Numbered from the stretch's first letter, positions 15,808 to 23,918 are shown. The stretch: DNA of 32,158 nucleotides from Candidatus Methylumidiphilus alinenensis (GCA_003242955.1 QJPH01000279.1:1-32158), one strand, 5' to 3'. The notes: generated from the sequence alone by a model not told the origin. Translations and numbers: made by a program.

Positions 15808-17277
15808 CTACTGCTTGCTGTAAGCCGAACCAACCTTGGCTTTTGAGTTCGTGGGGCTGGTCGTTCCGGAACCTGACGGGTATGGATGCATGGCCTTGAA
15901 ATAGTTCAGCAGCGTCAGCATCGCGGCGGCTTTGTGGTAGCACTCTTGGTATTCCTTCTCGGCATCCGAATCGGCGACGATGCCGCCGCCTGCCCAGAAG
16001 CGGATGCGGTTTTCGGAATGGACCAAGGTGCGGATGGCGATATTGCTGTCCATGTTGCCGTCGTAGCCGATGTAGCCAATTGACCCGCAATAGATGCCGC
16101 GCCGATGGGGCTCCAATTCTTCGATGATTTCCATAGCCCGGATTTTTGGCGCTCCAGTTATCGATCCGCCAGGGAAGCTATCCCGCAGCAAATCCAAGGC
16201 ATCGCGGCCCGCCGCCAACTTGCCGCGTACCGTGCTGACGAGATGATGGACGGTGGCATAGCTTTCGGTGGCAAACAAATGCGGCACATGCACGGAACCG
16301 GGTTGGCAATTTTTGCCGATGTCGTTGCGTAGCAAGTCCACAATCATCAGGTTCTCGGCCCTGTCCTTCAGGCTTTCTTGTAGCGCCTGTAGGCTGTACA
16401 TGTCTTCTTCAGGGTTTGGGGAACGTGGGCGCGTGCCTTTTATCGGCTTGGTTTCCACAATGTTGGCCGTGACCTTTAGGAAGCGCTCGGGCGAGGAGCT
16501 TAATATCTGCACCATGGGGAAGTTAAGGAAAGCACTGAACGGGGCGGGGTTGATATGGCGCAGGGTTTCGTAGGCAGTCCAAGGGTCGCCTTGGCATTTG
16601 GCTGAAATACGTTGCGCCAGATTCACTTGGTAACAATCGCCCTCGCGGATGTAGTGTTGGATGCGGTTGAATGCTTTGGTGTATATCGCACGGTCCATAT
16701 TAGACTGAATTTCACCCGCTACCCTGAAGCCCTCACGGGGCCAATTGATGATGGGGATTTGGCTGAAACTTTGGCACAGATGCGGCCAGCGAACGAGGGT
16801 TGCCGGGTCGCGCCCTAAACCCACTAGCCAAGAGCGGCGTTCCAGATGGTCAACCACCACCGCCCAATCGTATATGCCGACCACCATGTCAGGAATGTTT
16901 TCCCCATCGGCGGCGATGGACGGTAATTTTTCCAGCCGACGCGCCAGATCATAAGCAAAATAGCCAATGGCCCCGCCATAAAAAGGCAATTGCGAATCGG
17001 TCTCAACGCTTTCGCCCAACGCTTCCTTGAGCAATTGGAATGGGTCGTCGGGAGACAGCCTGACATTATCCCCTTCCCGAATTTCAGTGATGTCGCCCTT
17101 GGTGACCAAGGTGCAAAAGGGATCCGCCGCGATGATGTCAAACCGGCCTTGCCGGCTATGGGGGAAGCCGCTGTCTAGGAATATCGCCCAATCCTGATCC
17201 GCCCAAGGCGCAAACAAGGCCGCGCTGTCCTCAAAAAAATAAGGCAGTTCTTCGATTTTGGGCTTTTTATCCAGCAT
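15808..17277 (-). CDS. pabB: Aminodeoxychorismate synthase component I
   Basis: PabB (489 residues) aminates chorismate with ammonia from PabA to form 4-amino-4-deoxychorismate, the precursor of p-aminobenzoate. The chorismate-binding domain shows CYQVNLAQRI, LSSSPERFL, PIKGTRPR with the active-site lysine, DLLRNDIGK and GGSITGAPKIRAMEIIEELEP, then FWAGGGIVADSD. ATG at 17277 has GAGG upstream; a TTG 24 bases earlier is the alternative. It overlaps the upstream MfnF-like gene by 11 bp. Its place inside the cofactor block is meaningful: p-aminobenzoate is the substrate of beta-RFAP synthase (27427-28428) as well as a folate precursor. It converges on the kinase gene with 33 bp between. Confidence 0.93.
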   Translation of the reverse strand: MLDKKPKIEELPYFFEDSAALFAPWADQDWAIFLDSGFPHSRQGRFDIIAADPFCTLVTKGDITEIREGDNVRLSPDDPFQLLKEALGESVETDSQLPFYGGAIGYFAYDLARRLEKLPSIAADGENIPDMVVGIYDWAVVVDHLERRSWLVGLGRDPATLVRWPHLCQSFSQIPIINWPREGFRVAGEIQSNMDRAIYTKAFNRIQHYIREGDCYQVNLAQRISAKCQGDPWTAYETLRHINPAPFSAFLNFPMVQILSSSPERFLKVTANIVETKPIKGTRPRSPNPEEDMYSLQALQESLKDRAENLMIVDLLRNDIGKNCQPGSVHVPHLFATESYATVHHLVSTVRGKLAAGRDALDLLRDSFPGGSITGAPKIRAMEIIEELEPHRRGIYCGSIGYIGYDGNMDSNIAIRTLVHSENRIRFWAGGGIVADSDAEKEYQECYHKAAAMLTLLNYFKAMHPYPSGSGTTSPTNSKAKVGSAYSKQ

Positions 17278-18319
17278 CGGTTTGCCTCGAAAGACAGGCA
17301 ACCGCCAGCGCGGGGGCGCAATCCGCTAAGTTGAATTGTGATGCAGACGATTTCATGGGGTACAAGTCGGCGAAATCCAAGTAGTTGAGTCCAAGTCTTT
17401 TGGCTAATTCTTGCACTAGAAAGCGTCCGACGCCAGCACCGATTATAGAAGCGTCAAAATCCAGCCATCCAAGGGACAATTGTCTCATGCAGGCTTCCAT
17501 AAGAAAATCCAATTGCCGTTCGCGAAAATAACCAGCTAACTGTTTCCATGCCTCTTGCGTTGAGGGTTCCAAGTCCCGCCCCAGCAACCGGGCAATGCGC
17601 CTTGCACTGGCGGTGACTGTCTTTGCCCCACCATCGGCAGTGGGCGACTGGTCGGCATATTCGGGCAGTTCACCGGTCAGGCGATAGACATCTGCAGTGG
17701 TGGCGAAATGTTCGGCCATCAATCCAATCCAATCGCCTGCAAAGGGTGCTCGTTTGGTCAGTGACATTAAGGAGGTGCGGACCACTCCAGAATAAACCAG
17801 TTCGCCGTGTCGCAGTCGCTCAAAATCGGAATAGCCGCGACTCAGAACCTCACCATGGCGCAAAACCAGGAAATCACTAGTGGAGCTGCCTATGTCGATG
17901 AGCAGCCCCTGATCGAGCCTGGAGGCGGCATAGAACCCTGTGGCAAGCCAGTTCGCGGAGGCGATGACAAGGACATCTTTTGCTTTTACACTGCTGGCAG
18001 GCAGAAAACCGACAAACCCTGCAAATACCAAGACGTTTTCAATCGGCACATGATCGCCAAACGCATTTAACAAGCCAAACACGCCTTCTTCGCGATTGCT
18101 AAACATGTCTGCCAATTCTCCGGTCATGGTAACAGCATGGCGGCAATCGGCGACCGGTTTTAATTCACCCAGGATGGCATTTAAGGCAGTGTGGAAATGA
18201 TCTAGCCCCAACCATAAAGGACAGGGCTTTTGTAAGACGTTGATGATCTGCTCCCCCGCCATCGCCACGGCTTTGAGATGAGCGCCGCCTATGTCCCAGC
18301 CGATGAGGTCAATTGCCAT
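17267..18319 (-). CDS. MfnF-like H4MPT-linked C1 pathway protein (ASKHA fold)
   Basis: A 350-residue protein of the hydantoinase/oxoprolinase-like family long labelled 'H4MPT-linked C1 transfer pathway protein'. The archaeal homologue MfnF couples the furan diphosphate unit to gamma-glutamyl-tyramine in methanofuran synthesis. The ASKHA fold is marked by GWDIGGAHLKA (about 7-17), TMTGELADMF, LLIDIGSSTSDF (about 144-155) and IIGAGVGRFL. ATG at 18319 has GGGGAAA upstream; the frame is open further back but the family starts here. It overlaps the MfnD-like gene by 11 bp and pabB by 11 bp. Function in methylofuran assembly is inferred from the family and from the adjacent ligase. Confidence 0.85.
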   Translation of the reverse strand: MAIDLIGWDIGGAHLKAVAMAGEQIINVLQKPCPLWLGLDHFHTALNAILGELKPVADCRHAVTMTGELADMFSNREEGVFGLLNAFGDHVPIENVLVFAGFVGFLPASSVKAKDVLVIASANWLATGFYAASRLDQGLLIDIGSSTSDFLVLRHGEVLSRGYSDFERLRHGELVYSGVVRTSLMSLTKRAPFAGDWIGLMAEHFATTADVYRLTGELPEYADQSPTADGGAKTVTASARRIARLLGRDLEPSTQEAWKQLAGYFRERQLDFLMEACMRQLSLGWLDFDASIIGAGVGRFLVQELAKRLGLNYLDFADLYPMKSSASQFNLADCAPALAVACLSRQTDAG

Positions 18320-19310
18320 GCGAATTTCCCCAACGGATGTCAATTGGCTTGCCTTTGTGGTCAGGCAATGTAGGTAATTCACCCGTTGTTAGCAATTGCA
18401 AAACCCACGCCGCCGGATTTTCACCCTTGGCCAAGCATAGGCCGGCATAGGAAGTCGTCAAACGGGGGTTTATTTCCAGTATGACTGGTCCGTCGCCCGT
18501 CAGGACTAGGTCTATGCCTGCATAGCCCCAAAGTTCGGGCATGGCGCGGGCTACGCTTTCAGCAAGGAATTGCAGGCTTCCATCTTGGTCAGGCATGGCG
18601 TTGACTGTAACCCCCTTCAAGGCAAATCCCCCGCCAATCCGCTCAATCTGCTGCAAGTTACAACTTAACAGCCGTGCCCCGCCATTGGCGAACAGAACGC
18701 AAAGGCTGATGGCTTCACCTTCAAGCAGCGGTTGGACGATCCAGCCCTCCCTATCGGCCAGTGTTTGGAATTGGACCGGATCGCGAATGATTAAAGTGCC
18801 TTCGCAACCCGCCCCATCGTCAGGTTTGACCACTGATGCAGGCCAAGCCGGAAGGGATGTCCTGTCCAGTATTTCAGTAGGCACAACCGGCAAGCCAGAC
18901 TCGGCAAGGCGTCGTGCGGTTTTAAGTTTGCTGGCGGCGAGACGGACGGCGGAAGAGGGGCAAGTCAACAGGTTTTTTCCGGCGGCTTCCACGTCTAGGC
19001 AGAGTTGTTCAAGAATCCCTCCAGTCTCAGGGGCGATGGGCCAAATGAAGTTGCAACGACCGACCCATTCCATCCACAAGGTCTGGAATGAATCGGCATC
19101 AGTGACCATGACTGTTTGAATGCCGTCACCTTGAAAAGGCAGGGGTAGCCGGTTGTCGCGGAATATTGTCAACTCTAAATCAAGGGATAAGGCACGAAGA
19201 TCACTGATAAGCGCAGACAGCATCAGCTCGCCCTCGCTCGCCAATGAGGCAGGCAGGGTTTCCCTGCGCATCCCCCCGCCGGTAATATATTCCAACACCA
19301 ATAACTTCAA
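18309..19310 (-). CDS. ATP-grasp ligase, MfnD-like (tyramine-glutamate ligase family)
   Basis: ATP-grasp protein of 333 residues. The N-terminus KLLVLEYITGGGM and the core SVVKPDDGAGCEGT, WIVQPLLEGEAISLCVLF and the metal-binding LEINPRLTTSYAGL match the archaeal MfnD family, which ligates glutamate to tyramine in methanofuran synthesis. In methylotrophs it probably builds the tyrosine- or tyramine-glutamate part of methylofuran (inference). The start is TTG at 19310, forced by the conserved N-terminus and supported by GAGGT 7 bases upstream; the first ATG is 13 codons inside. It heads an operon with the MfnF-like gene and pabB, and its start lies 11 bp from that of the divergent HisA-like gene. 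Confidence 0.84.
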   Translation of the reverse strand: MKLLVLEYITGGGMRRETLPASLASEGELMLSALISDLRALSLDLELTIFRDNRLPLPFQGDGIQTVMVTDADSFQTLWMEWVGRCNFIWPIAPETGGILEQLCLDVEAAGKNLLTCPSSAVRLAASKLKTARRLAESGLPVVPTEILDRTSLPAWPASVVKPDDGAGCEGTLIIRDPVQFQTLADREGWIVQPLLEGEAISLCVLFANGGARLLSCNLQQIERIGGGFALKGVTVNAMPDQDGSLQFLAESVARAMPELWGYAGIDLVLTGDGPVILEINPRLTTSYAGLCLAKGENPAAWVLQLLTTGELPTLPDHKGKPIDIRWGNSHGN

Positions 19311-19321
19311 GAGTGTACCTC

Positions 19322-20008
19322 ATGCAAATTATTCCCGTGATCGATCTGATGCACGGCTGCGTCGTCCACGCCAGGAAAGGCCAACGTGACCATTACAAGC
19401 CCATACAAACACCCTTGTGCAGCGGGTCTTCTCCGCATGCTGTGATTGACGGTCTGATGGCTTTGCATGGCTTCAAAACCCTCTATGTCGCCGATTTGGA
19501 CGCGCTGATGGGGGTTGGGGACCACCATGAATTGCTTGGGTGCTTGCAACACGACTATCCCGGCTTGCAATTTTGGATAGACCAGGGTTTGCCCCCATCC
19601 CGGCTGCCAGCCTCCGGCTTGAATTGTAGGCCTGTCATTGGCAGTGAATCGCTGGTCGGTAAAAGTCCGTTGTTGCTTACAAGCTTAGGCAGGGAGTTCA
19701 TCCTCTCGTTGGATTTCATCGGGGAGGATTTAGTGGGAGGAACAGGGCTACTAGAAGATTCCGGCCTTTGGCCCGACACAGTAATCATCATGAGTCTTTC
19801 CCTCGTTGGTTCGGGCGAGGGTCCTGATTTTCTGCGTTTGGAACAGTTTCGGACGCAGATGCCTGAAAAGAATTTCATCGCGGCAGGAGGTGTCAGGGAT
19901 GTGGATGATTTGTATCGCTTGGAGGGGTTGGGCGTTGGCGGCGTATTGCTTGCCAGTGCCCTACATTTGGGAAAAATGGACACATCAGTTCTGCGCAGTT
20001 TCGGATGA
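19322..20008 (+). CDS. HisA-like TIM-barrel protein of the C1 cofactor cluster
   Basis: A 228-residue protein related to phosphoribosylformimino-AICAR isomerase (HisA) but of the separate family conserved in methanogens and H4MPT-using methylotrophs. HisA-like features are IPVIDLMHGCVVHARKG at the N-terminus, TLYVADLDALMG (about 52-63) and the phosphate-binding FIAAGGVRDVDDLYRL followed by GVGGVLLASALH. True HisA would be found with other his genes, which are absent. A role on a phosphoribosyl intermediate of H4MPT or methylofuran is plausible but unproven. ATG at 19322 fits the N-terminus; the upstream in-frame GTG at 19313 is less likely. A hairpin (20049-20073) follows. Confidence 0.82.
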   Translation: MQIIPVIDLMHGCVVHARKGQRDHYKPIQTPLCSGSSPHAVIDGLMALHGFKTLYVADLDALMGVGDHHELLGCLQHDYPGLQFWIDQGLPPSRLPASGLNCRPVIGSESLVGKSPLLLTSLGREFILSLDFIGEDLVGGTGLLEDSGLWPDTVIIMSLSLVGSGEGPDFLRLEQFRTQMPEKNFIAAGGVRDVDDLYRLEGLGVGGVLLASALHLGKMDTSVLRSFG

Positions 20009-20048
20009 GTTTGGTATTAAAGCAATCGCCCTAACGCCTACTCAAGGT

Positions 20049-20073
20049 AGCACTGCCCCGTGGGGGCAGCGCT
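20049..20073 (+). terminator. Hairpin after the HisA-like gene
   Basis: AGCACTGCCCC, loop GTG, GGGGCAGCGCT forms a stem with one mismatch 41 bp after the stop. Only a weak T-run (CTTT) follows, so termination is likely but not certain. It also lies between convergent transcripts, the HisA-like gene and fae. Confidence 0.45.
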
Positions 20074-20092
20074 TTGCATCTCTCGCAGCTTA

Positions 20093-20209
20093 AGTTATTA
20101 ATTGATGTTACGCACTGTAGGCCGTAGCCCGGATGGAGCCGTTTACGGCACAATCCGGGCAACGATAATGGGGTTCAACAGCAAGGGTGCGTAACGTCAG
20201 TTATTAATT
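20093..20209. mobile_element. 95-bp MITE with 11-bp target duplication at the fae stop codon
   Basis: The element 20104-20198 has inverted ends GATGTTACGCAC and GTGCGTAACGTC (one mismatch). It is flanked by a perfect direct repeat AGTTATTAATT at 20093-20103 and 20199-20209. The fae stop codon (20204-20206) lies in the right-hand copy, so insertion occurred at the very end of fae without harming it. The interior is the GTAGCCCGGATGGAGCC palindrome. Confidence 0.82.
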
Positions 20210-20713
20210 AGGGGCGAAGGGGTGCTTGAACGAGCCTTTTTGCGCCACTACCTCTGCGGCCGTCGGTGTACCCTCAACGGCGCGTTTGATGGCTTCGCGG
20301 GTGGCTTTGTAGTTGAAGTCTTGAATCTTCGCATCGTCTTCAGCCAGCCAGTGAATGAAAACGCCTACGCAAATGAAAACATCGTCGGCTTCCTCAGCTG
20401 GAATAGTGCCATCTTCAACCGAATCGGCAACAGCCAAGGCAACGCCGCGTTGCGCTGGGCCGAACATCTGCACAGCCTGCTTGCCGTTATTGATAGTGAC
20501 CTTATTGAAAAGGATGGTGTTTGGCTTAACTGCCAAATTAGGCGCAACCACTGCCAGCAGAGTGCTGAAGCCATCCTTGTTGTTGACCAAGGCGCTGGCG
20601 AAGGCCGTTTCTGCGCTGCTGCCACGGGGCCCCATAATCAGGTCGATGTGAGCAATTTCATTCCCATCACCCACCAAAGATTCGCCTACCAGCAATTTAT
20701 TAATTTTCGCCAT
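20204..20713 (-). CDS. fae: 5,6,7,8-tetrahydromethanopterin hydro-lyase (formaldehyde-activating enzyme)
   Basis: Fae (169 residues) condenses formaldehyde with H4MPT to methylene-H4MPT, the entry to C1 oxidation in the cytosol of methylotrophs. The sequence is nearly collinear with Methylobacterium Fae: [23 protein letters not shown] (His22 equals the proposed catalytic histidine), [50 protein letters not shown], and a C-terminus ending HPFAPN. GAGGAAAA lies 5 bases before ATG at 20713. It is preceded by a 129-bp gap with a likely promoter, so it can be expressed independently of the CitG-like gene upstream. The stop codon abuts a MITE. Confidence 0.97.
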   Translation of the reverse strand: MAKINKLLVGESLVGDGNEIAHIDLIMGPRGSSAETAFASALVNNKDGFSTLLAVVAPNLAVKPNTILFNKVTINNGKQAVQMFGPAQRGVALAVADSVEDGTIPAEEADDVFICVGVFIHWLAEDDAKIQDFNYKATREAIKRAVEGTPTAAEVVAQKGSFKHPFAPN

Positions 20714-20731
20714 TTGCTTTTCCTCTTGTAA

Positions 20732-20760
20732 TTTAAAAATGGTCAGTATTTTATAGTCAA
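20732..20760 (-). promoter_or_regulatory. Candidate fae promoter
   Basis: On the minus strand TTGACT (20760-20755) is followed after 17 bp by TTTAAA (20737-20732), about 18 bp before the start codon. This leaves a short leader with the ribosome binding site. A strong separate promoter would suit an abundant enzyme such as Fae. Called by eye. Confidence 0.38.
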
Positions 20761-20842
20761 CGACATTGCCAAGTCTTCATTTTATTCTAAGAAAAAGACA
20801 ACGTCTTAGTTTGGCTTAAAGCTAGACCCGTGAAACGGTTAA

Positions 20843-21700
20843 TTAGCTAGCCTCCAGTAACCTTTCTAGCCTTACCGCTAGAAGACAGGCCACCGTTAGG
20901 TCTGCAGTCGTACCGGGATTGATCCCGGCTGACTTGAGTTCGGCATCCACCTCCCTAAGAATCCGCATGACTTGCTCTGGACTTTCGAAAAGGTCCATCG
21001 CTTGCTCGACCCGCTTCATTCTGTCCGCCACCATTTCGGTGAATTGATCCCCGAAGTTGCGTTCTATGTGGCTATCTGGGAACGCCCTGAGCAATCCCGT
21101 AAAGACGCCCAAAGTAGCCCATTGTTCATCACCCCATAGATGTAGCCGACTATGATAACGTGGAATTGCCAAATCAAAAACATTTGTGTAGTAATTAGTA
21201 TATTGCCAAGCGATGCGATCCCGCCCCTCGGCGATTTTCATGGCCTCCAGAAGAGTCACCGTGGGTTCGGACTGTACATTCTGTTGCTCGGATTCGCCCA
21301 ATCCGCCAGGTGAAGCTAGGTGGATGGCTCGAAAAGCCCAGCAGGCATCTTCACGAGTGGTGTGGTCCAGCACATGCCGCAAATTTTCCCTCAGCGCCGT
21401 ACCCTTTGGGCTATTCAAACAGGCATGTATCATTGGCGCAGCCAACAGCACGATGCCCAGATTAGTGTTGCAGCCAACGGCATCTTGGGTTGCAGCAATA
21501 GCGCGGAAAATTCTCTCGCCCAAAGACAGCACCGGATCGCAAAGGGGCGGGGTGCTGGCTTTGGCGCTTTCGCGGAAATCCTCCACCGACAGATAGTTTC
21601 CTGTTGAATGGATGCTGACATTGCCCGGCTTGAACGCCAGCAATTCGGCTTCGCAGGCTTCCAGATAGGCTTGTTGCAGGGCTTCCGGGTTAATTGGCAT
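20843..21700 (-). CDS. CitG-like triphosphoribosyl-dephospho-CoA synthase family protein
   Basis: A 285-residue member of the CitG/MdcB family. Known CitG attaches a triphosphoribosyl group to dephospho-CoA through an alpha-glycosidic bond; homologues beside H4MPT genes probably do something similar with another acceptor. The family pattern is visible in ELLAFKPGNVSIHSTG (about 18-33), GCNTNLGIVLLAAP (about 75-88) and INPGTTADLTVACLLA near the C-terminus. No citrate or malonate lyase genes are near. ATG at 21700 overlaps the stop of the RimK-like gene by one base (TAATG), so the two are translationally coupled. A role in the ribose-containing side chain of the pterin cofactor is inference. 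Confidence 0.83.
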   Translation of the reverse strand: MPINPEALQQAYLEACEAELLAFKPGNVSIHSTGNYLSVEDFRESAKASTPPLCDPVLSLGERIFRAIAATQDAVGCNTNLGIVLLAAPMIHACLNSPKGTALRENLRHVLDHTTREDACWAFRAIHLASPGGLGESEQQNVQSEPTVTLLEAMKIAEGRDRIAWQYTNYYTNVFDLAIPRYHSRLHLWGDEQWATLGVFTGLLRAFPDSHIERNFGDQFTEMVADRMKRVEQAMDLFESPEQVMRILREVDAELKSAGINPGTTADLTVACLLAVRLERLLEAS

Positions 21701-22644
21701 TAAGGTGACACCGCTTGTATTTGAGGCGCAGGGGATGCGCACAATGAAAGAAAATCGTCCGCCAGCAAGTCGGCAATGATGGCTTTGCTGACACTTTGCA
21801 AACCCTTCCAAGCCGGTACGCTGTTGACCTCAATGACGGTGTAGCAGCCTTGGGCATCGCGGATGATATCCACCCCGGCATAAGCCATGCCGATGGATTT
21901 AACCGCATCCTCGGCGAGACTGCAAAGCAGCAAGTCATCCAACCGCATTGGCTCGCAACGACCGCCTTGGGCTACATTGTTGAGCCAGCTTTGCCCGCAT
22001 CGCCGCATCGCAGCCACGGTCTTGTCACGGATGACGAACACCCTAAAGTCATGGGATTGTTGACCGCAATGGACGAAACGTTGCAAATAGAAAATCCCGT
22101 TGCTTTCGGCTAGGTAATCCAAATCTTGCAGATTTTGATGGCGTTGTAGCCCCTCCCCTTGCGAACCGAACAAAGGCTTGCTGACGATTTGGTGGCCGTT
22201 TTCCATCTCCCGTTTAGCCAAGGCCAGCGCGTCTTCACGGTTGCTCAAGACCCAGGCGGGGGGTGTGGGCAGGCCCGCCTGGCGCAACAAGAAGCTGGTC
22301 ATGCCCTTATCCACTGTGCGTTCGATGGCATGGGCATCGTTGTAGACCGGAATGCCGAGTAGTTTAAGACCGTGCAAGATGTCCAGATAGAAAGTCACCT
22401 GTTCCAGCGACCCCCCCGGAATGCCGCGCACGAACGCGCCATCCGGCAAGCTTTCCGCAAAACCAGGTATGCTGATGGGTGGGCCATTGCCGTCCAGATT
22501 GAGGCGGCAGGCGGTAAGGGACACATAACAGGAGTGAAATCCCCGCGCTGCAAAGGCGCGTTTGAGCCGTGCCCCGTGCCAGCCGGGGTCGTCGGTGAAG
22601 ATGGCGATTTGGGTCACAGCGTTTTCAACCAGCGTTTTCAACAT
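21700..22644 (-). CDS. RimK-like ATP-grasp glutamate ligase
   Basis: ATP-grasp protein of 314 residues, similar to RimK and archaeal MptN, the alpha-glutamate ligase for tetrahydromethanopterin. It shows VYNDAHAIERTVDKGMTSFLL (nucleotide-lid region, about 101-121), IVSKPLFGSQGEGL with the ATP-binding lysine and glycine loop, FYLQRFV, DFRVFVI, and the Mg-binding TVIEVNSVPAWKGLQ. Glutamate addition to H4MPT or methylofuran is the likely role, given its coupling to the CitG-like gene. ATG at 22644 begins MLKTLVENAV; no strong ribosome site is visible. The 165 bp upstream is AT-rich and may hold the promoter. Confidence 0.85.
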   Translation of the reverse strand: MLKTLVENAVTQIAIFTDDPGWHGARLKRAFAARGFHSCYVSLTACRLNLDGNGPPISIPGFAESLPDGAFVRGIPGGSLEQVTFYLDILHGLKLLGIPVYNDAHAIERTVDKGMTSFLLRQAGLPTPPAWVLSNREDALALAKREMENGHQIVSKPLFGSQGEGLQRHQNLQDLDYLAESNGIFYLQRFVHCGQQSHDFRVFVIRDKTVAAMRRCGQSWLNNVAQGGRCEPMRLDDLLLCSLAEDAVKSIGMAYAGVDIIRDAQGCYTVIEVNSVPAWKGLQSVSKAIIADLLADDFLSLCASPAPQIQAVSP

Positions 22645-22809
22645 CGAATAATTGCTTGATAGGCTTATGGTTGTGCAGGATATTTTTTTTAATCAGAGAT
22701 TGTTTGAACATTCATTTTTAGTTAGTTTATTAACATGAAAACGCTGTATATTGCTGGCTCCCTCACGGTCTTGAAAACGCAGTAAGAATATTTCAATAGG
22801 CGGCATTCA

Positions 22810-23025
22810 TCATGCCGCTTTTAAATGCTGCAACGGCAGGTTGGGCAGAATGACCGACTGGATGTCAGCCCTCTCGCTGGCATGTTGCACGTCTATGCCC
22901 ACCAATGCGCCGCTTGCGGAAAAATCCAGCACGATGCCATCCGCCACTTCGTCTGAATCCGCTGATGGGGTTTCCGATAAATGAATGTATAGCGAATCGG
23001 TCTCTATGTCATAGCTTAATTTCAC
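22810..23025 (-). CDS. DUF2283 family protein
   Basis: A 71-residue DUF2283 protein. The family pattern is MKLSYDIETDSLYIHLSETP, then VADGIVLDFSASGALVGIDVQHASE. The start is GTG at 23025, with AGGTGG upstream and a GTGA overlap with the stop of the preceding gene. DUF2283 genes are often found next to small DUF4258-type genes, and the pair has been suspected to be toxin-antitoxin-like; the coupling here fits, but function is unproven. Confidence 0.82.
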   Translation of the reverse strand: MKLSYDIETDSLYIHLSETPSADSDEVADGIVLDFSASGALVGIDVQHASERADIQSVILPNLPLQHLKAA

Positions 23026-23285
23026 GGTTTAAACCACCTGCCTGGAAAGGCGTTGTGCAGAGTCTTGCCGTCGTCCAAAGTGACCACGCGCAAATACTTG
23101 CTTAATTCAGGCACGAACACCCATTGCCGGATGCGACCGTCTGGCCGGCCTTGCCAATGCACTGGGCTGGCAATCGCCGCAACGCACCATTCCAGCCGAA
23201 GATAGGGGCGCTTGACCAATACATCATTGCGGAAGTAGGGGGTCGTTGGCCAAGTGCTGAATTCGTCGGGCTTGGCAGTGAACAT
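23022..23285 (-). CDS. Small DUF4258/BrnT-like protein
   Basis: An 87-residue basic protein. The second half, GRIRQWVFVPELSKYLRVVTLDDGKTLHNAFPGR, has the pattern of DUF4258-type proteins that precede DUF2283 genes and resemble RelE-fold toxins. ATG at 23285 is preferred; the open frame extends 24 codons upstream into Cys-rich sequence unlike the family. It is translationally coupled to the DUF2283 gene by GTGA, suggesting a toxin-antitoxin-like pair (inference). Confidence 0.68.
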   Translation of the reverse strand: MFTAKPDEFSTWPTTPYFRNDVLVKRPYLRLEWCVAAIASPVHWQGRPDGRIRQWVFVPELSKYLRVVTLDDGKTLHNAFPGRWFKP

Positions 23286-23352
23286 GTTATGAATGTTACA
23301 CCACTGATAACAGCAACACAACGCAGGGTGAAGGAGGGAACAGGTTCGTAGG

Positions 23353-23384
23353 TCCAAGGCCGCTATTGCGCCTTACGGCCTTGG
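23353..23384. repeat. Hairpin CCAAGGCCG/CGGCCTTGG
   Basis: A 9-bp stem around CTATTGCGCCTTA. Related sequence (GGTCCAAGGGCGCAATAGCGG) recurs near 24094, pointing to another repeat family around the DUF1413 gene. Confidence 0.4.
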
Positions 23385-23391
23385 AAAAGAA

Positions 23392-23450
23392 CTGAAACAA
23401 CAAAGTTCTTGACAAAACAATTCGCAGAATTAGAGTTGTTTCAGTTTTTT
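23392..23450 (+). promoter_or_regulatory. Leader hairpin and T-run before the DUF1413 gene
   Basis: CTGAAACAAC (23392-23401) and GTTGTTTCAG (23435-23444) are a perfect 10-bp inverted pair followed by seven Ts, the form of an intrinsic terminator or attenuator 37 bp before the start codon. The second arm occurs again directly after the stop codon (23921-23930), so these could instead be ends of a small insertion. Confidence 0.45.
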
Positions 23451-23486
23451 TATAAACAACTAAATAACAACAGGAGATTAAATGAT

Positions 23487-23918
23487 ATGCAAATTGTTCT
23501 TGATATTGACGATACAGCCGTTTCTGATGCCTTGCAACTAGCGGTAAAGGAGGATATCACTTTCATCCAATTATTGGAAAATCTGATTAGGAAAGCTGTG
23601 GATCTGACTACACCTATCGAAACCGTCGAATTGAGCGAAAAAAAAATTAAAGCAACCCTTGAACAAATGCTGAAAGTCGCCGTAGGTTCAGATATCGATA
23701 AGCTTTTCCAAGTTTCCGAACTTTACTTTACCGCGACAGGGCAATCTTGGAAGGAGTTGTCACCTAACACGAGAAAAGCCATAGGACGACAATTCCGGAA
23801 ACGTGCCAACGTGCATTACAAAAGCGCAGACGAAGGTGATATTGTTGTCAACTTTGAGGGGCGTACTCTGCAAAATGCAGCTATGTATAGGGTTATACAA
23901 CGCGACCTTCTGACTTAG
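23487..23918 (+). CDS. DUF1413-like protein
   Basis: A 143-residue protein. The N-terminal part (MQIVLDIDDTAVSDALQLAV) resembles short antitoxin-like leaders, and the C-terminal part LFQVSELYFTATGQSWKELSPNTRKAIGRQFRKRAN fits the DUF1413 pattern (W-x-x-L-S, R-x-x-x-G-R-x-F). ATG at 23487 has AGGAG 10 bases upstream; the open frame extends to a TTG at 23409 inside the leader hairpin, which is unlikely. An out-of-frame ATG at 23482 would make only a short peptide. Its strand is opposite to its neighbours and its base composition is more AT-rich, suggesting acquisition. Function unknown. Confidence 0.68.
   Translation: MQIVLDIDDTAVSDALQLAVKEDITFIQLLENLIRKAVDLTTPIETVELSEKKIKATLEQMLKVAVGSDIDKLFQVSELYFTATGQSWKELSPNTRKAIGRQFRKRANVHYKSADEGDIVVNFEGRTLQNAAMYRVIQRDLLT

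Noticed and set aside
19322-20008. Histidine biosynthesis gene hisA
   Set aside because: HisA-like fold but no his genes nearby and the sequence fits the separate H4MPT-associated family.
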